Shown here: piece by piece, positions 1 through 4,976 of the stretch
Layout of the letters: the number at the start of each line of letters is the position of its first letter
How positions within the stretch are numbered: the stretch's first letter is position 1
Assembly (NCBI GenBank): GCA_030038035.1
Contig: JASHPP010000044.1
Coordinates: 1-6,339 of the forward strand
Direction of reading: 5' to 3'
Source of the DNA: Trebonia sp.
GTDB taxonomy: Bacteria; Actinomycetota; Actinomycetes; Streptosporangiales; Streptosporangiaceae
Length of the DNA stretch: 6,339 bases
Notes under the pieces: model-generated
Databases searched by the model: none
What the model was told of the DNA's origin: nothing
What the model saw: only the letters and a program-made list of their open reading frames with translations
Made by a program: the position numbers and the translations under genes

Positions 1-389
1 CGGGCACCGTGATGAACCCGCTGATCGCCGAGGGGCAGCGGCACGGCGGCATCGCCCAGGGCGCGGCGCAGGCGTTCCTCGAGGAGGTCGTCTACGACGC
101 CGAAGGGAACCCGCTGACCGCGACGTTCGCGGACTACCCGTTCCTGTCGGCGACCGAGGTGCCCAGCTTCGAGCTCGCCGACATGGAGACTCCGACCTCC
201 TATAACCCGCTCGGCGCCAAGGGCATCGGCGAGGCGGGCACGATCGGCGCCACCCCCGCGGTGCAGAACGCGGTCATCGACGCCGTGTCCCACCTCGGCG
301 TGCGGCACATCGACATGCCGGCCTCCCCGCAGCGAGTCTGGCGGGCCATCAGCGCGGCTGCGGCCGCGAGCGAATCGAGGGATGCGTAA
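1..389 (+). CDS. Molybdenum hydroxylase large subunit, CoxL/xanthine dehydrogenase family (3' end only)
   Basis: C-terminal 128 residues of a molybdopterin-cytosine-dinucleotide-binding large subunit. The 5' part is outside the window, and the first complete codon begins at base 3. Seen: a start-proximal [19 protein letters not shown] stretch and the [19 protein letters not shown] stretch (about 219-270). Both are hallmarks of the C-terminal Mo-cofactor domain. In this superfamily the Glu of the GxGEAG motif (codon 231-233) is the conserved active-site base next to the Mo centre. The protein would form the catalytic subunit of a cytoplasmic L-M-S heterotrimer that hydroxylates or oxidises a small substrate and passes electrons to the small and medium subunits encoded directly downstream. 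The loop that separates true form I CO dehydrogenase (AYxCSFR) from relatives is not in the window. The substrate is therefore open: CO, a purine, an aldehyde or an N-heterocycle are all possible. Confidence 0.93.
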   Translation, partial: GTVMNPLIAEGQRHGGIAQGAAQAFLEEVVYDAEGNPLTATFADYPFLSATEVPSFELADMETPTSYNPLGAKGIGEAGTIGATPAVQNAVIDAVSHLGVRHIDMPASPQRVWRAISAAAAASESRDA

Positions 390-390
390 C

Positions 391-906
391 ATGCGGCTCA
401 AGCTGACCGTCAACGGCGGCACCAGGTCCGACGAGGTCGAGCCGCGCCTGCTGCTCGTGCACTACCTGCGCGACGTGTGCGGCCTGCGCGCCGCCAACGT
501 GGGCTGCGACACCACCTCCTGCGGCGCCTGCACCGTGCTGCTGAACGGCGAGTCGGTGAAGTCATGCACCGTGCTGGCCGCCCAGGCGAACGGCCAGTCG
601 GTGGTCACCGTCGAAGGTCTCGCCGGCGAGTCCGGTGAGCTGCACCCCGTCCAGCGGGCGTTCCGCGAGCAGCACGGCCTGCAGTGCGGCTTCTGCACCC
701 CGGGGATGGTGCTGGCGGCCACCAGCCTGCTGGCGGAGAACCCGCACCCGACCGAGCAGGAGGTCAGGGAGGGACTCGAAGGCAACTTCTGCCGCTGCAC
801 CGGTTACCACAACATCGTCCGCGCGGTGCTCGCCGCCGCCGACGCGCTGTCCGCGCCCGATTCCCCCGGGGCTTCCGCAGCGTCCGAAGCAGGGGTGAGC
901 GCGTGA
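391..906 (+). CDS. Molybdenum hydroxylase small subunit, (2Fe-2S)-binding CoxS-like
   Basis: A 171-residue electron-transfer subunit with two [2Fe-2S] domains, the usual length for CoxS-type proteins. The N-terminal plant-ferredoxin-like cluster is ligated by Cys39, Cys44, Cys47 and Cys59 ([16 protein letters not shown] then KSC). The C-terminal four-helix cluster domain uses Cys99, Cys102, Cys134 and Cys136 (QCGFCTPGM and NFCRCTGY). Gln98 before Cys99 corresponds to the residue that contacts the pterin cofactor in the family. The GCDTxxCGAC form resembles CO-dehydrogenase-like rather than classical xanthine dehydrogenase sequences. The start at 391 is chosen because GAGGG (377-381) sits 9 bases upstream; an in-frame ATG at 382 is only one base after it. 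The gene starts one base after the large-subunit stop and overlaps the medium-subunit start, so the three subunits are very likely co-translated. The last 20 or so residues are a low-complexity Ala/Ser tail. Confidence 0.95.
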   Translation: MRLKLTVNGGTRSDEVEPRLLLVHYLRDVCGLRAANVGCDTTSCGACTVLLNGESVKSCTVLAAQANGQSVVTVEGLAGESGELHPVQRAFREQHGLQCGFCTPGMVLAATSLLAENPHPTEQEVREGLEGNFCRCTGYHNIVRAVLAAADALSAPDSPGASAASEAGVSA

Positions 907-1715
907 TCCCCGCGCCGTTCGAGTACGAGGTCGCCGACTCCGCCGCGCACGCGCTGTCGCTGCTCGCCACCTACGGCGAGGACGCGAAGCTGCTGGCGGG
1001 CGGGCACTCGCTGCTGCCGATGATGAAGGTCAGGCTGGCGCAGCCCGCGCTGCTTATCGACATCGCGCGGATCGCCGGGCTGTCCGGCATCCGGGCCGAC
1101 GGCGGCGAACTCGTGATCGGGGCGACCACCCGGCACGCCGAGCTCGTCTCGTCGCCGCTCGTCAGGGCCGAGGTGCCGATCCTTTCTCATGCCGCCTCGC
1201 AGGTCGGCGACCCGCAGATCAGGCACCGCGGCACGATCGGCGGCTCGCTCGCGCACGCCGACCCGTCGGCCGACCTGCCGATGACGCTGCTCGCGCTTGG
1301 CGGCCGCGTCGAGATCACCGGCCCGTCCGGCCTGCGGGTGGTCGGCGCCGACGACTTCTTCACCGGGCCGTTCGAGTCGGCGCTCGCGCCTGACGAGCTG
1401 CTGTCGGCGGTACGGGTGCCGCGCGGCGGTTCGGTGCCGTGGGGATACCAGAAGTTCGTCAGGCGGGCCAACGACTGGGCGATCGTCGGGGTCGCGGCCT
1501 ACGGCGGCCGGGTGGCGCTGGCCAGCATGGGCGGCACGCCCCTGCGCGCGCTCGCCGTGGAGGAGGCGCTCCGCTCGGGCGCGCCGATCGCGGCAGCGGC
1601 CGAGCTCGCCGCCGAGGGCACCTCCCCGGGTTACGACTTCCACGCCGACGCGGACTACCGCAAGCACCTGGCCCGGGTGCTGACCCGCCGCGCGCTCGAG
1701 GGCCGGACCGGCTAA
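903..1715 (+). CDS. Molybdenum hydroxylase medium subunit, FAD-binding CoxM-like
   Basis: A 270-residue FAD subunit that takes electrons from the [2Fe-2S] subunit and passes them to an external acceptor. The N-terminal FAD-binding domain of the molybdopterin dehydrogenase type (about 1-170) shows the [11 protein letters not shown] motif (32-42) and [16 protein letters not shown] (111-126); both wrap the flavin diphosphate in this family. The rest (about 175-270) fits the CO dehydrogenase flavoprotein C-terminal domain. The start is GTG at 903, giving [13 protein letters not shown], the normal family N-terminus. It overlaps the small-subunit stop as GTGA and has an AGGGG ribosome-binding site at 891-895. 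An upstream in-frame extension to 684 is open only because it reads through the small-subunit gene. This is the last gene of the operon visible; no maturation genes (coxD/E/F/G type) follow on this strand. Confidence 0.95.
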   Translation: MIPAPFEYEVADSAAHALSLLATYGEDAKLLAGGHSLLPMMKVRLAQPALLIDIARIAGLSGIRADGGELVIGATTRHAELVSSPLVRAEVPILSHAASQVGDPQIRHRGTIGGSLAHADPSADLPMTLLALGGRVEITGPSGLRVVGADDFFTGPFESALAPDELLSAVRVPRGGSVPWGYQKFVRRANDWAIVGVAAYGGRVALASMGGTPLRALAVEEALRSGAPIAAAAELAAEGTSPGYDFHADADYRKHLARVLTRRALEGRTG

Positions 1716-1729
1716 GGCCCTAGTCATCC

Positions 1730-1776
1730 CGAACGGACAGTGGCGTCTGTCAGGCAGGAACGCCACTGTCCGTTCG
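1730..1776. terminator. Perfect 16-bp inverted repeat, likely bidirectional terminator
   Basis: The left arm CGAACGGACAGTGGCG (1730-1745) and right arm CGCCACTGTCCGTTCG (1761-1776) are perfect reverse complements around a 15-base loop. The repeat lies between the 3' ends of two convergent genes: it starts 15 bases after the medium-subunit stop and ends 17 bases before the stop of the minus-strand membrane gene. This placement fits termination in both directions. No U tract follows on either strand, which is common for actinobacterial hairpin terminators. The 9-mer GAACGGACA recurs just upstream of the membrane gene's start codon (minus strand, 1997-2005), so the element may also belong to a dispersed repeat family. 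Confidence 0.75.
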
Positions 1777-1792
1777 TGGTGGCGCGTGCTGC

Positions 1793-1996
1793 TCACCCGA
1801 AGACCCGGCGAAGGCCCTCGACAAGGGCCGTCTCGTCATCGACGAGGTGGATGAACAGCACGACGAGCAGGATGATCACAAGGGCGAGCGCGATCTTGAG
1901 CGCGAATCGCCAGAAGACCGCCGCGGCGAGCGCGCCGAGAGCGATCAGTATGGGCGTCGGGTCCTGGCCATAGGTGGCGGCCGTGAGTGCGAGCAT
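1793..1996 (-). CDS. Small membrane protein, hypothetical, 67 aa
   Basis: I do not recognise this protein. It has a short polar N-terminus (MLALTAATYGQDPTP), then a continuous hydrophobic stretch from about residue 16 to 52 that could form one long or two short transmembrane helices separated by WRFALK. A charged C-terminal tail follows (DDETALVEGLRRVFG). The start at 1996 is chosen because GAGGA on the minus strand lies 7 bases upstream. A longer in-frame version from 2068 would add 24 polar residues with no ribosome-binding site and no family support. It is convergent with the molybdenum hydroxylase operon and divergent from the helix-turn-helix gene. Nothing here ties it to either. Frame openness, start signal and hydrophobic pattern support it as a real gene, with no function inferred. 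Confidence 0.65.
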   Translation of the reverse strand: MLALTAATYGQDPTPILIALGALAAAVFWRFALKIALALVIILLVVLFIHLVDDETALVEGLRRVFG

Positions 1997-2081
1997 TGTC
2001 CGTTCCTCGTTGTGCGAAGAAGCGATGCGATGGCCGGGGTGGCCGGCGGAGGGGAAGCGGACTCGCAACGCGCGACGCGTG

Positions 2082-2144
2082 GCAACCCTGTACGCCCCTG
2101 ATCGGACCGTCTAGCTGCTACTTTCGGACCGGGTACAGGGTTGC
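2082..2144. repeat. 12-bp perfect inverted repeat enclosing two TCGGACCG direct repeats
   Basis: The arms GCAACCCTGTAC (2082-2093) and GTACAGGGTTGC (2133-2144) are perfect reverse complements 51 bases apart centre to centre, close to five helical turns. Inside the 39-base interval TCGGACCG occurs twice (2102-2109 and 2124-2131), 22 bases apart. The right arm ends exactly where a TAGCAT -10-like hexamer begins. This is a plausible operator for a dimeric regulator binding two sites, or a long hairpin. Which protein would bind is unknown; the helix-turn-helix protein downstream is the obvious candidate. Confidence 0.55.
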
Positions 2145-2150
2145 TAGCAT
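2122..2150 (+). promoter_or_regulatory. Candidate promoter with extended -10 (TGC-TAGCAT)
   Basis: TAGCAT (2145-2150) matches the actinobacterial TAnnnT -10 pattern and is preceded by TGC, an extended -10. Seventeen bases upstream the -35 position holds TTTCGG (2122-2127), a poor match to TTGACA, so the promoter would depend on the extended -10 or an activator. The right arm of the 12-bp inverted repeat fills the spacer, which would make the promoter repressible. Predicted transcription start is near 2157, giving a leader of about 425 bases to the helix-turn-helix gene. Confidence 0.4.
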
Positions 2151-2194
2151 CGTTGTCGTCACGATCATTTGCTACCTGGATGTGATTCGTGGTG

Positions 2195-2230
2195 GCTGGG
2201 CCGATGCCTCACGTCGGCCCAGCTTCATTT
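2195..2230 (+). terminator. Strong hairpin with T-rich tail: attenuator or short-RNA terminator
   Basis: GCTGGGCCGA (2195-2204) pairs perfectly with TCGGCCCAGC (2214-2223). The stem can extend inwards by a G-U and a G-C pair to leave a CCTCA loop (2207-2211). TTCATTT (2224-2230) follows directly, resembling a rho-independent terminator reading on the plus strand. No gene ends upstream on this strand; the nearest candidate transcription start is about 40 bases before the hairpin. It therefore looks like leader attenuation or the 3' end of a short RNA of roughly 70 bases. Confidence 0.5.
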
Positions 2231-2316
2231 CCGCCCGATCTGGGCGATTGCGATTGGATTTCCGGCGGGCCTCTCGGCAGCGCAGCAGTCACATCGGCGT
2301 CGCTACGTCCCGCCCC

Positions 2317-2346
2317 TTGAGTGCTGTACATCTGGGTCGGTACCCT
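2317..2346 (+). promoter_or_regulatory. Candidate promoter TTGAGT-N18-TACCCT for the downstream gene pair
   Basis: TTGAGT (2317-2322) and TACCCT (2341-2346) are separated by 18 bases and fit a housekeeping-sigma promoter. The predicted start is near 2353, about 230 bases before the helix-turn-helix gene. A second -10-like hexamer, TATTCT (2381-2386), lies just before the palindrome but lacks a good -35, the best being TTAGGT (2360-2365) at a short 15-base spacing. Either promoter would place the palindrome at 2388-2402 at or just downstream of the transcription start. Confidence 0.4.
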
Positions 2347-2387
2347 CTATGCTGATGCCTTAGGTCCTATTGCGCTCTACTATTCTT

Positions 2388-2433
2388 TACTGAATTTCAG
2401 TAGAGTTCAGAAGACCACGGTGGACCTCAGTAG
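2388..2433. promoter_or_regulatory. Candidate operator: 15-bp palindrome plus phased TCAG repeats
   Basis: TACTGAATTTCAGTA (2388-2402) is a perfect odd-length palindrome. TCAG then recurs at 2397-2400, 2407-2410 and 2427-2430, offsets of 10 and 20 bases, so the sites lie on one face of the helix. The longer unit CAGTAG is at 2398-2403 and 2428-2433, and its inverse CTACTG is at 2564-2569, overlapping the ribosome-binding site. A 7-bp inverted repeat CTCTACT/AGTAGAG (2375-2381, 2399-2405) overlaps the palindrome. The pattern resembles a cooperative repressor operator. Autoregulation by the helix-turn-helix protein encoded 150 bases downstream is inferred, not shown. Confidence 0.5.
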
Positions 2434-2583
2434 TGCTTTTATCGTAATTTCCAGGAATATGGCCCGTCAACCGCTCGGCTACTCGCCACTCGCACCTCCA
2501 AGTCCCCGCTCGAGGGCGCGACACGTCCCAGCCTGCACACGCGTAACTTCACGCGCACTTCGCCTACTGGAGGTGACCGTTTT

Positions 2584-3672
2584 ATGCAGTTCGTTCCGCC
2601 CGAGCAACTAGAACTGGCCCTCCGCCTCAGAAGCCTCCGCGTCGAACTGTGGCCGGACACAAAACTTACGCAGAGCACGCTCGCCAGAGTCCTGGGCGGA
2701 AACGAGTCGCTGTCACCCGCCACCGTCGCCTCGTGGGAGAACAGGGGTGCCCCCAAGCTGCCGCCGCGCGAGCGAATCCTCGCCTATGCGCAGTTCTTCG
2801 CCACGCGCAGGTCCCTGGTTCCAGCCCCCCAGCTGGTGCCAACGGACACGTTCACACAAGAGGAGCTGGTTTCTTACGAAGCGCTCCGCGAGGAACTGCT
2901 GCGACTGCACGCGGCCGTCAGCGGGAGCTCGAACTCCTGGCACTTCGCCGACAGCGGCCCGCTGACGCTCGTCTGCTCTCAGCTTCCCGAGCAAGAGGCC
3001 GGCCCGCTGGCCAAACCGGACGACCCTAATTACACGGAGCTGATGTCCTTCGCCGACCTCGACGCAATGGTAGAGCTATGGGGCCATATACGCATGGAAA
3101 ATCCAGCCATGCGGGTCGCCTACAAGTCCGCGCCGAACGTGAAACCCGATGACCTTTCCGGCCATGTGGTGACTATTGGCGGAATCGGCTGGAATGACGT
3201 GACACGGCGGCTTCTGGACCTGACCAGGCTCCCGGTGCTGCAAAAAGAAGACCCGGCTATCCCTTCGGGAGAGATCTTCGTCACGGAGGTAGCTGGCAAA
3301 GAGCGCCGCTATCTTCCCAAGTGGTCGGACGCAAATCCCACTAAATTGATCGAAGATATCGGCCTTCTGGTGCGGATGCCCAACCCGCTGAATTCGAACC
3401 GGACACTCACGATGTGCAACGGGATTCACAGTCGCGGTGTGTACGGTGCGGTGCGAAGCCTTACCGATGCGCGGCTGCGCGAGTCAAACGAGCGGTACAT
3501 AGCCCGAAATTTTCGCGACAAACAACAATTCATTATCCTCATGCGGATACAAGTGATAGAAGGAGAAGCGATGACACCTGACTTCAGCATTCCAGAAACC
3601 GTGCTTTACCAATGGCCGGACGCGAGTACCGCGTCCGCGACTTCTCCGGCCGGGCCCAGGGCCGGGGCGTGA
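2584..3672 (+). CDS. XRE-type helix-turn-helix protein with large uncharacterised C-terminal domain
   Basis: A 362-residue putative DNA-binding sensor. Residues about 9-75 form an XRE-like HTH (LTQSTLARVLGG, then SLSPATVASWEN at 43-53). A linker with a predicted helix follows (about 92-112). The C-terminal domain (about 124-345) has a beta-strand-like GPLTLVCSQLP (125-135), YTELMSFADLDAMVELWGHI (150-169), GGIGWN (199-204), and a PNPLNSNRT/CNGIHSRGVYGA block (266-289). The alternation of hydrophobic strands and Gly-rich turns suggests a Rossmann-like ligand-binding fold; this is inference. From memory, proteins with this architecture and the GG-x-x-W-N and CNG-x-x-x-RG-x-YGA motifs are frequent in Streptomyces and relatives and have no established function. 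The start at 2584 is set by a perfect GGAGGTGA (2569-2576), 7 bases upstream. The stop overlaps the next gene as GTGA. Codons such as AAA, AAT and ATA are commoner than in the flanking genes. It probably regulates its own operon. Confidence 0.85.
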   Translation: MQFVPPEQLELALRLRSLRVELWPDTKLTQSTLARVLGGNESLSPATVASWENRGAPKLPPRERILAYAQFFATRRSLVPAPQLVPTDTFTQEELVSYEALREELLRLHAAVSGSSNSWHFADSGPLTLVCSQLPEQEAGPLAKPDDPNYTELMSFADLDAMVELWGHIRMENPAMRVAYKSAPNVKPDDLSGHVVTIGGIGWNDVTRRLLDLTRLPVLQKEDPAIPSGEIFVTEVAGKERRYLPKWSDANPTKLIEDIGLLVRMPNPLNSNRTLTMCNGIHSRGVYGAVRSLTDARLRESNERYIARNFRDKQQFIILMRIQVIEGEAMTPDFSIPETVLYQWPDASTASATSPAGPRAGA

Positions 3673-4883
3673 CCGCCCCTTACGGGACGAGAGTCTGCCA
3701 GCACCCCACCCATGCGGAACTTATCGGACCAGCTCAAACGCCTTCAACGGCAGCGCAGGACGGCGTCGCGCCTGACGCGATCATCGTGCCCGCATCCCGG
3801 CCAGCCGAGAACCTACAGACCGCCATCGGACTGGCCGAAGCCGCGAACTGCCACCTCGTACTGCTATGCAGCTTCCAGGCCCACACCAGCGACGTGCGCG
3901 ACCGGCTCGCGGAGCGGTCGTTCCACCGGGCCACGGTCATCCAGATACCGGCGCATTACAGGCATGCGTACTTCGAATTCAGGACCACATACTGGGTCGA
4001 CAACGGCCCGGCGCGGGTAGTGTGCGCCGCTCGTTACAGCGACCTCAGCATCAAGCGGAACATCGGCCTGGTGCTGGCCCGCATGCTCGGCTGGCAGCGC
4101 GTCCTTTTCCTGGACGACGACATCAGGAAGGTCTCCGCGGCGGCACTCGCGGGGACGGTGTCACTGCTGGGGGCGCCGGGACGGCGCGGCGTCCCGTATC
4201 GAACCGCCGGCATGACGATCAACGGCTTTCCTGACAATTCAGTGGTCTGCCATGCTCGCCGGTGCGTAGGCGAAGATCAAGACGTCTTCGTTACCGGGTC
4301 GGTCCTCGCGGTGGACTCAAGCGCTCCGTTCGGGTTCTTCCCCGACATCTACAACGAGGACTGGCTGTTCTTCTACCATGACGCCGCAGAAGGGCGGCTG
4401 GCGAGCTCTGACTTCCAGGCGGAACAGGTCGCTTACAATCCGTTCGCCGACCCGCGGCGAGCCGCGGCGCAGGAATTCGGAGATGTCATTGCCGAGGGAC
4501 TCTACGCATTGCTGCACAGCAAGCTGGGTGTGGAGTCCGCGGACCACGAGTACTGGCGGATGTTCCTGGCGGACCGCAATCGCGTGCTCGATGAGATCGT
4601 CCGGCGCTTGCCCGGCCTGCCGCAGGGCCGGGAGGACATGGAAAAAGCGATCAACGGCGCACGCGAAAAGCTCGATGAGATCCGGCCGGACATGTGCGCC
4701 GGGTATCTCAAGGCCTGGCAGAGCGACCTCGAACGGTGGGAGGTCAGGCTGGCGAAGCTCCCGCGTGCGGATTCCGTCAGGGACGCGGTGGACGTGCTGA
4801 GGCTCCCGTTGGCCGTTTGGGCGACGTTCGGCAAGCACCGCCAGGCACCGCCGCCTCTAGGATCATCGGCCGTGGCCGCATAG
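3669..4883 (+). CDS. Putative GT-A-fold glycosyltransferase-like protein, partner of the HTH protein
   Basis: A 404-residue soluble protein with no signal peptide or membrane helix. After a 35-residue polar leader, AIIVPASRPAENLQTAIGLA (37-56) looks like the first strand and helix of a family-2-type GT-A nucleotide-sugar-binding fold. DLSIKRNIGLVLAR (125-138) precedes RVLFLDDDI (144-152), a DxD-type motif that in GT-A enzymes binds the metal and NDP-sugar. PDNSVVCHA (188-196), G-S-x-LAV (210-215) and IYNEDW (227-232) follow; the ED pair resembles the acceptor-site acid of such enzymes. The rest (about 265-375) is helical and charged. From memory this fits an actinobacterial family usually left as hypothetical or glycosyltransferase-like; donor and acceptor are unknown. 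The GTG at 3669 is chosen because it overlaps the upstream stop by 4 bases (GTGA), implying translational coupling. An ATG at 3612 would overlap by 61 bases and has no ribosome-binding site. Confidence 0.75.
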   Translation: MTAPYGTRVCQHPTHAELIGPAQTPSTAAQDGVAPDAIIVPASRPAENLQTAIGLAEAANCHLVLLCSFQAHTSDVRDRLAERSFHRATVIQIPAHYRHAYFEFRTTYWVDNGPARVVCAARYSDLSIKRNIGLVLARMLGWQRVLFLDDDIRKVSAAALAGTVSLLGAPGRRGVPYRTAGMTINGFPDNSVVCHARRCVGEDQDVFVTGSVLAVDSSAPFGFFPDIYNEDWLFFYHDAAEGRLASSDFQAEQVAYNPFADPRRAAAQEFGDVIAEGLYALLHSKLGVESADHEYWRMFLADRNRVLDEIVRRLPGLPQGREDMEKAINGAREKLDEIRPDMCAGYLKAWQSDLERWEVRLAKLPRADSVRDAVDVLRLPLAVWATFGKHRQAPPPLGSSAVAA

Positions 4884-4976
4884 GCTCTTGTCGATGGGGC
4901 GCGGGGCTTGAGGGCCGCAGGCCGCTGTAGCAGCTGAGGAGCAAGCGCTCCATGTGGCTGTCAGGACGGAGCATGT

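Larger units (their letters stand above)
1997..2583. other. Long structured non-coding region upstream of the helix-turn-helix gene
   Basis: About 590 bases with no convincing gene. The open frames here (for example 1987-2355, 2321-2611 on plus, 2439-2756 on minus) lack codon bias and recognisable protein character. The first part (about 2006-2080) would carry the promoter of the divergent small membrane gene; I see no clear -10/-35 for it. The region then contains a 12-bp inverted repeat beside a promoter-like element, a strong hairpin, a weaker hairpin (CGCCC 2232-2236 with GGGCG 2242-2246), and a noticeably AT-richer stretch (about 2340-2460) with a palindrome and repeats. From about 2461 to 2560 I see only short CACGCG direct repeats (near 2538-2555). 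The length and density of inverted repeats suggest controlled expression of the downstream pair. Confidence 0.6.

Noticed and set aside
382..390. ATG at 382 as start of the small subunit
   Set aside because: Only one base separates it from the GAGG ribosome-binding site; ATG 391 has proper spacing and gives the usual N-terminus.
684..902. Upstream extension of the FAD subunit frame to an ATG at 684
   Set aside because: It reads through the [2Fe-2S] gene in another frame and encodes Gly/Pro/Arg-rich nonsense. The family N-terminus begins at the GTG at 903.
1997..2068. Longer start at 2068 for the small membrane protein
   Set aside because: It adds polar residues without a ribosome-binding site and enters the presumed promoter region.
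1987..2611. Open frames at 1987-2355, 2169-2363 and 2321-2611 as genes
   Set aside because: No codon bias, no recognisable domains, no good start signals, and they overlap palindromes and promoter-like elements.
2439..2756. Minus-strand open frame overlapping the start of the HTH gene
   Set aside because: Shadow of the HTH gene and its leader; Ser/Arg-rich translation with no family character.
3612..3668. ATG at 3612 as start of the glycosyltransferase-like gene
   Set aside because: It has no ribosome-binding site and would overlap the upstream gene by 61 bases. The GTG at 3669 gives the standard GTGA coupling.
4924..4951. Small hairpins GCTG/CAGC (4924-4934) and GGAGC/GCTCC (4938-4951) as a terminator before the MFS gene
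   Set aside because: Stems of only 4-5 bp with no T-rich tail are expected by chance in GC-rich spacers.
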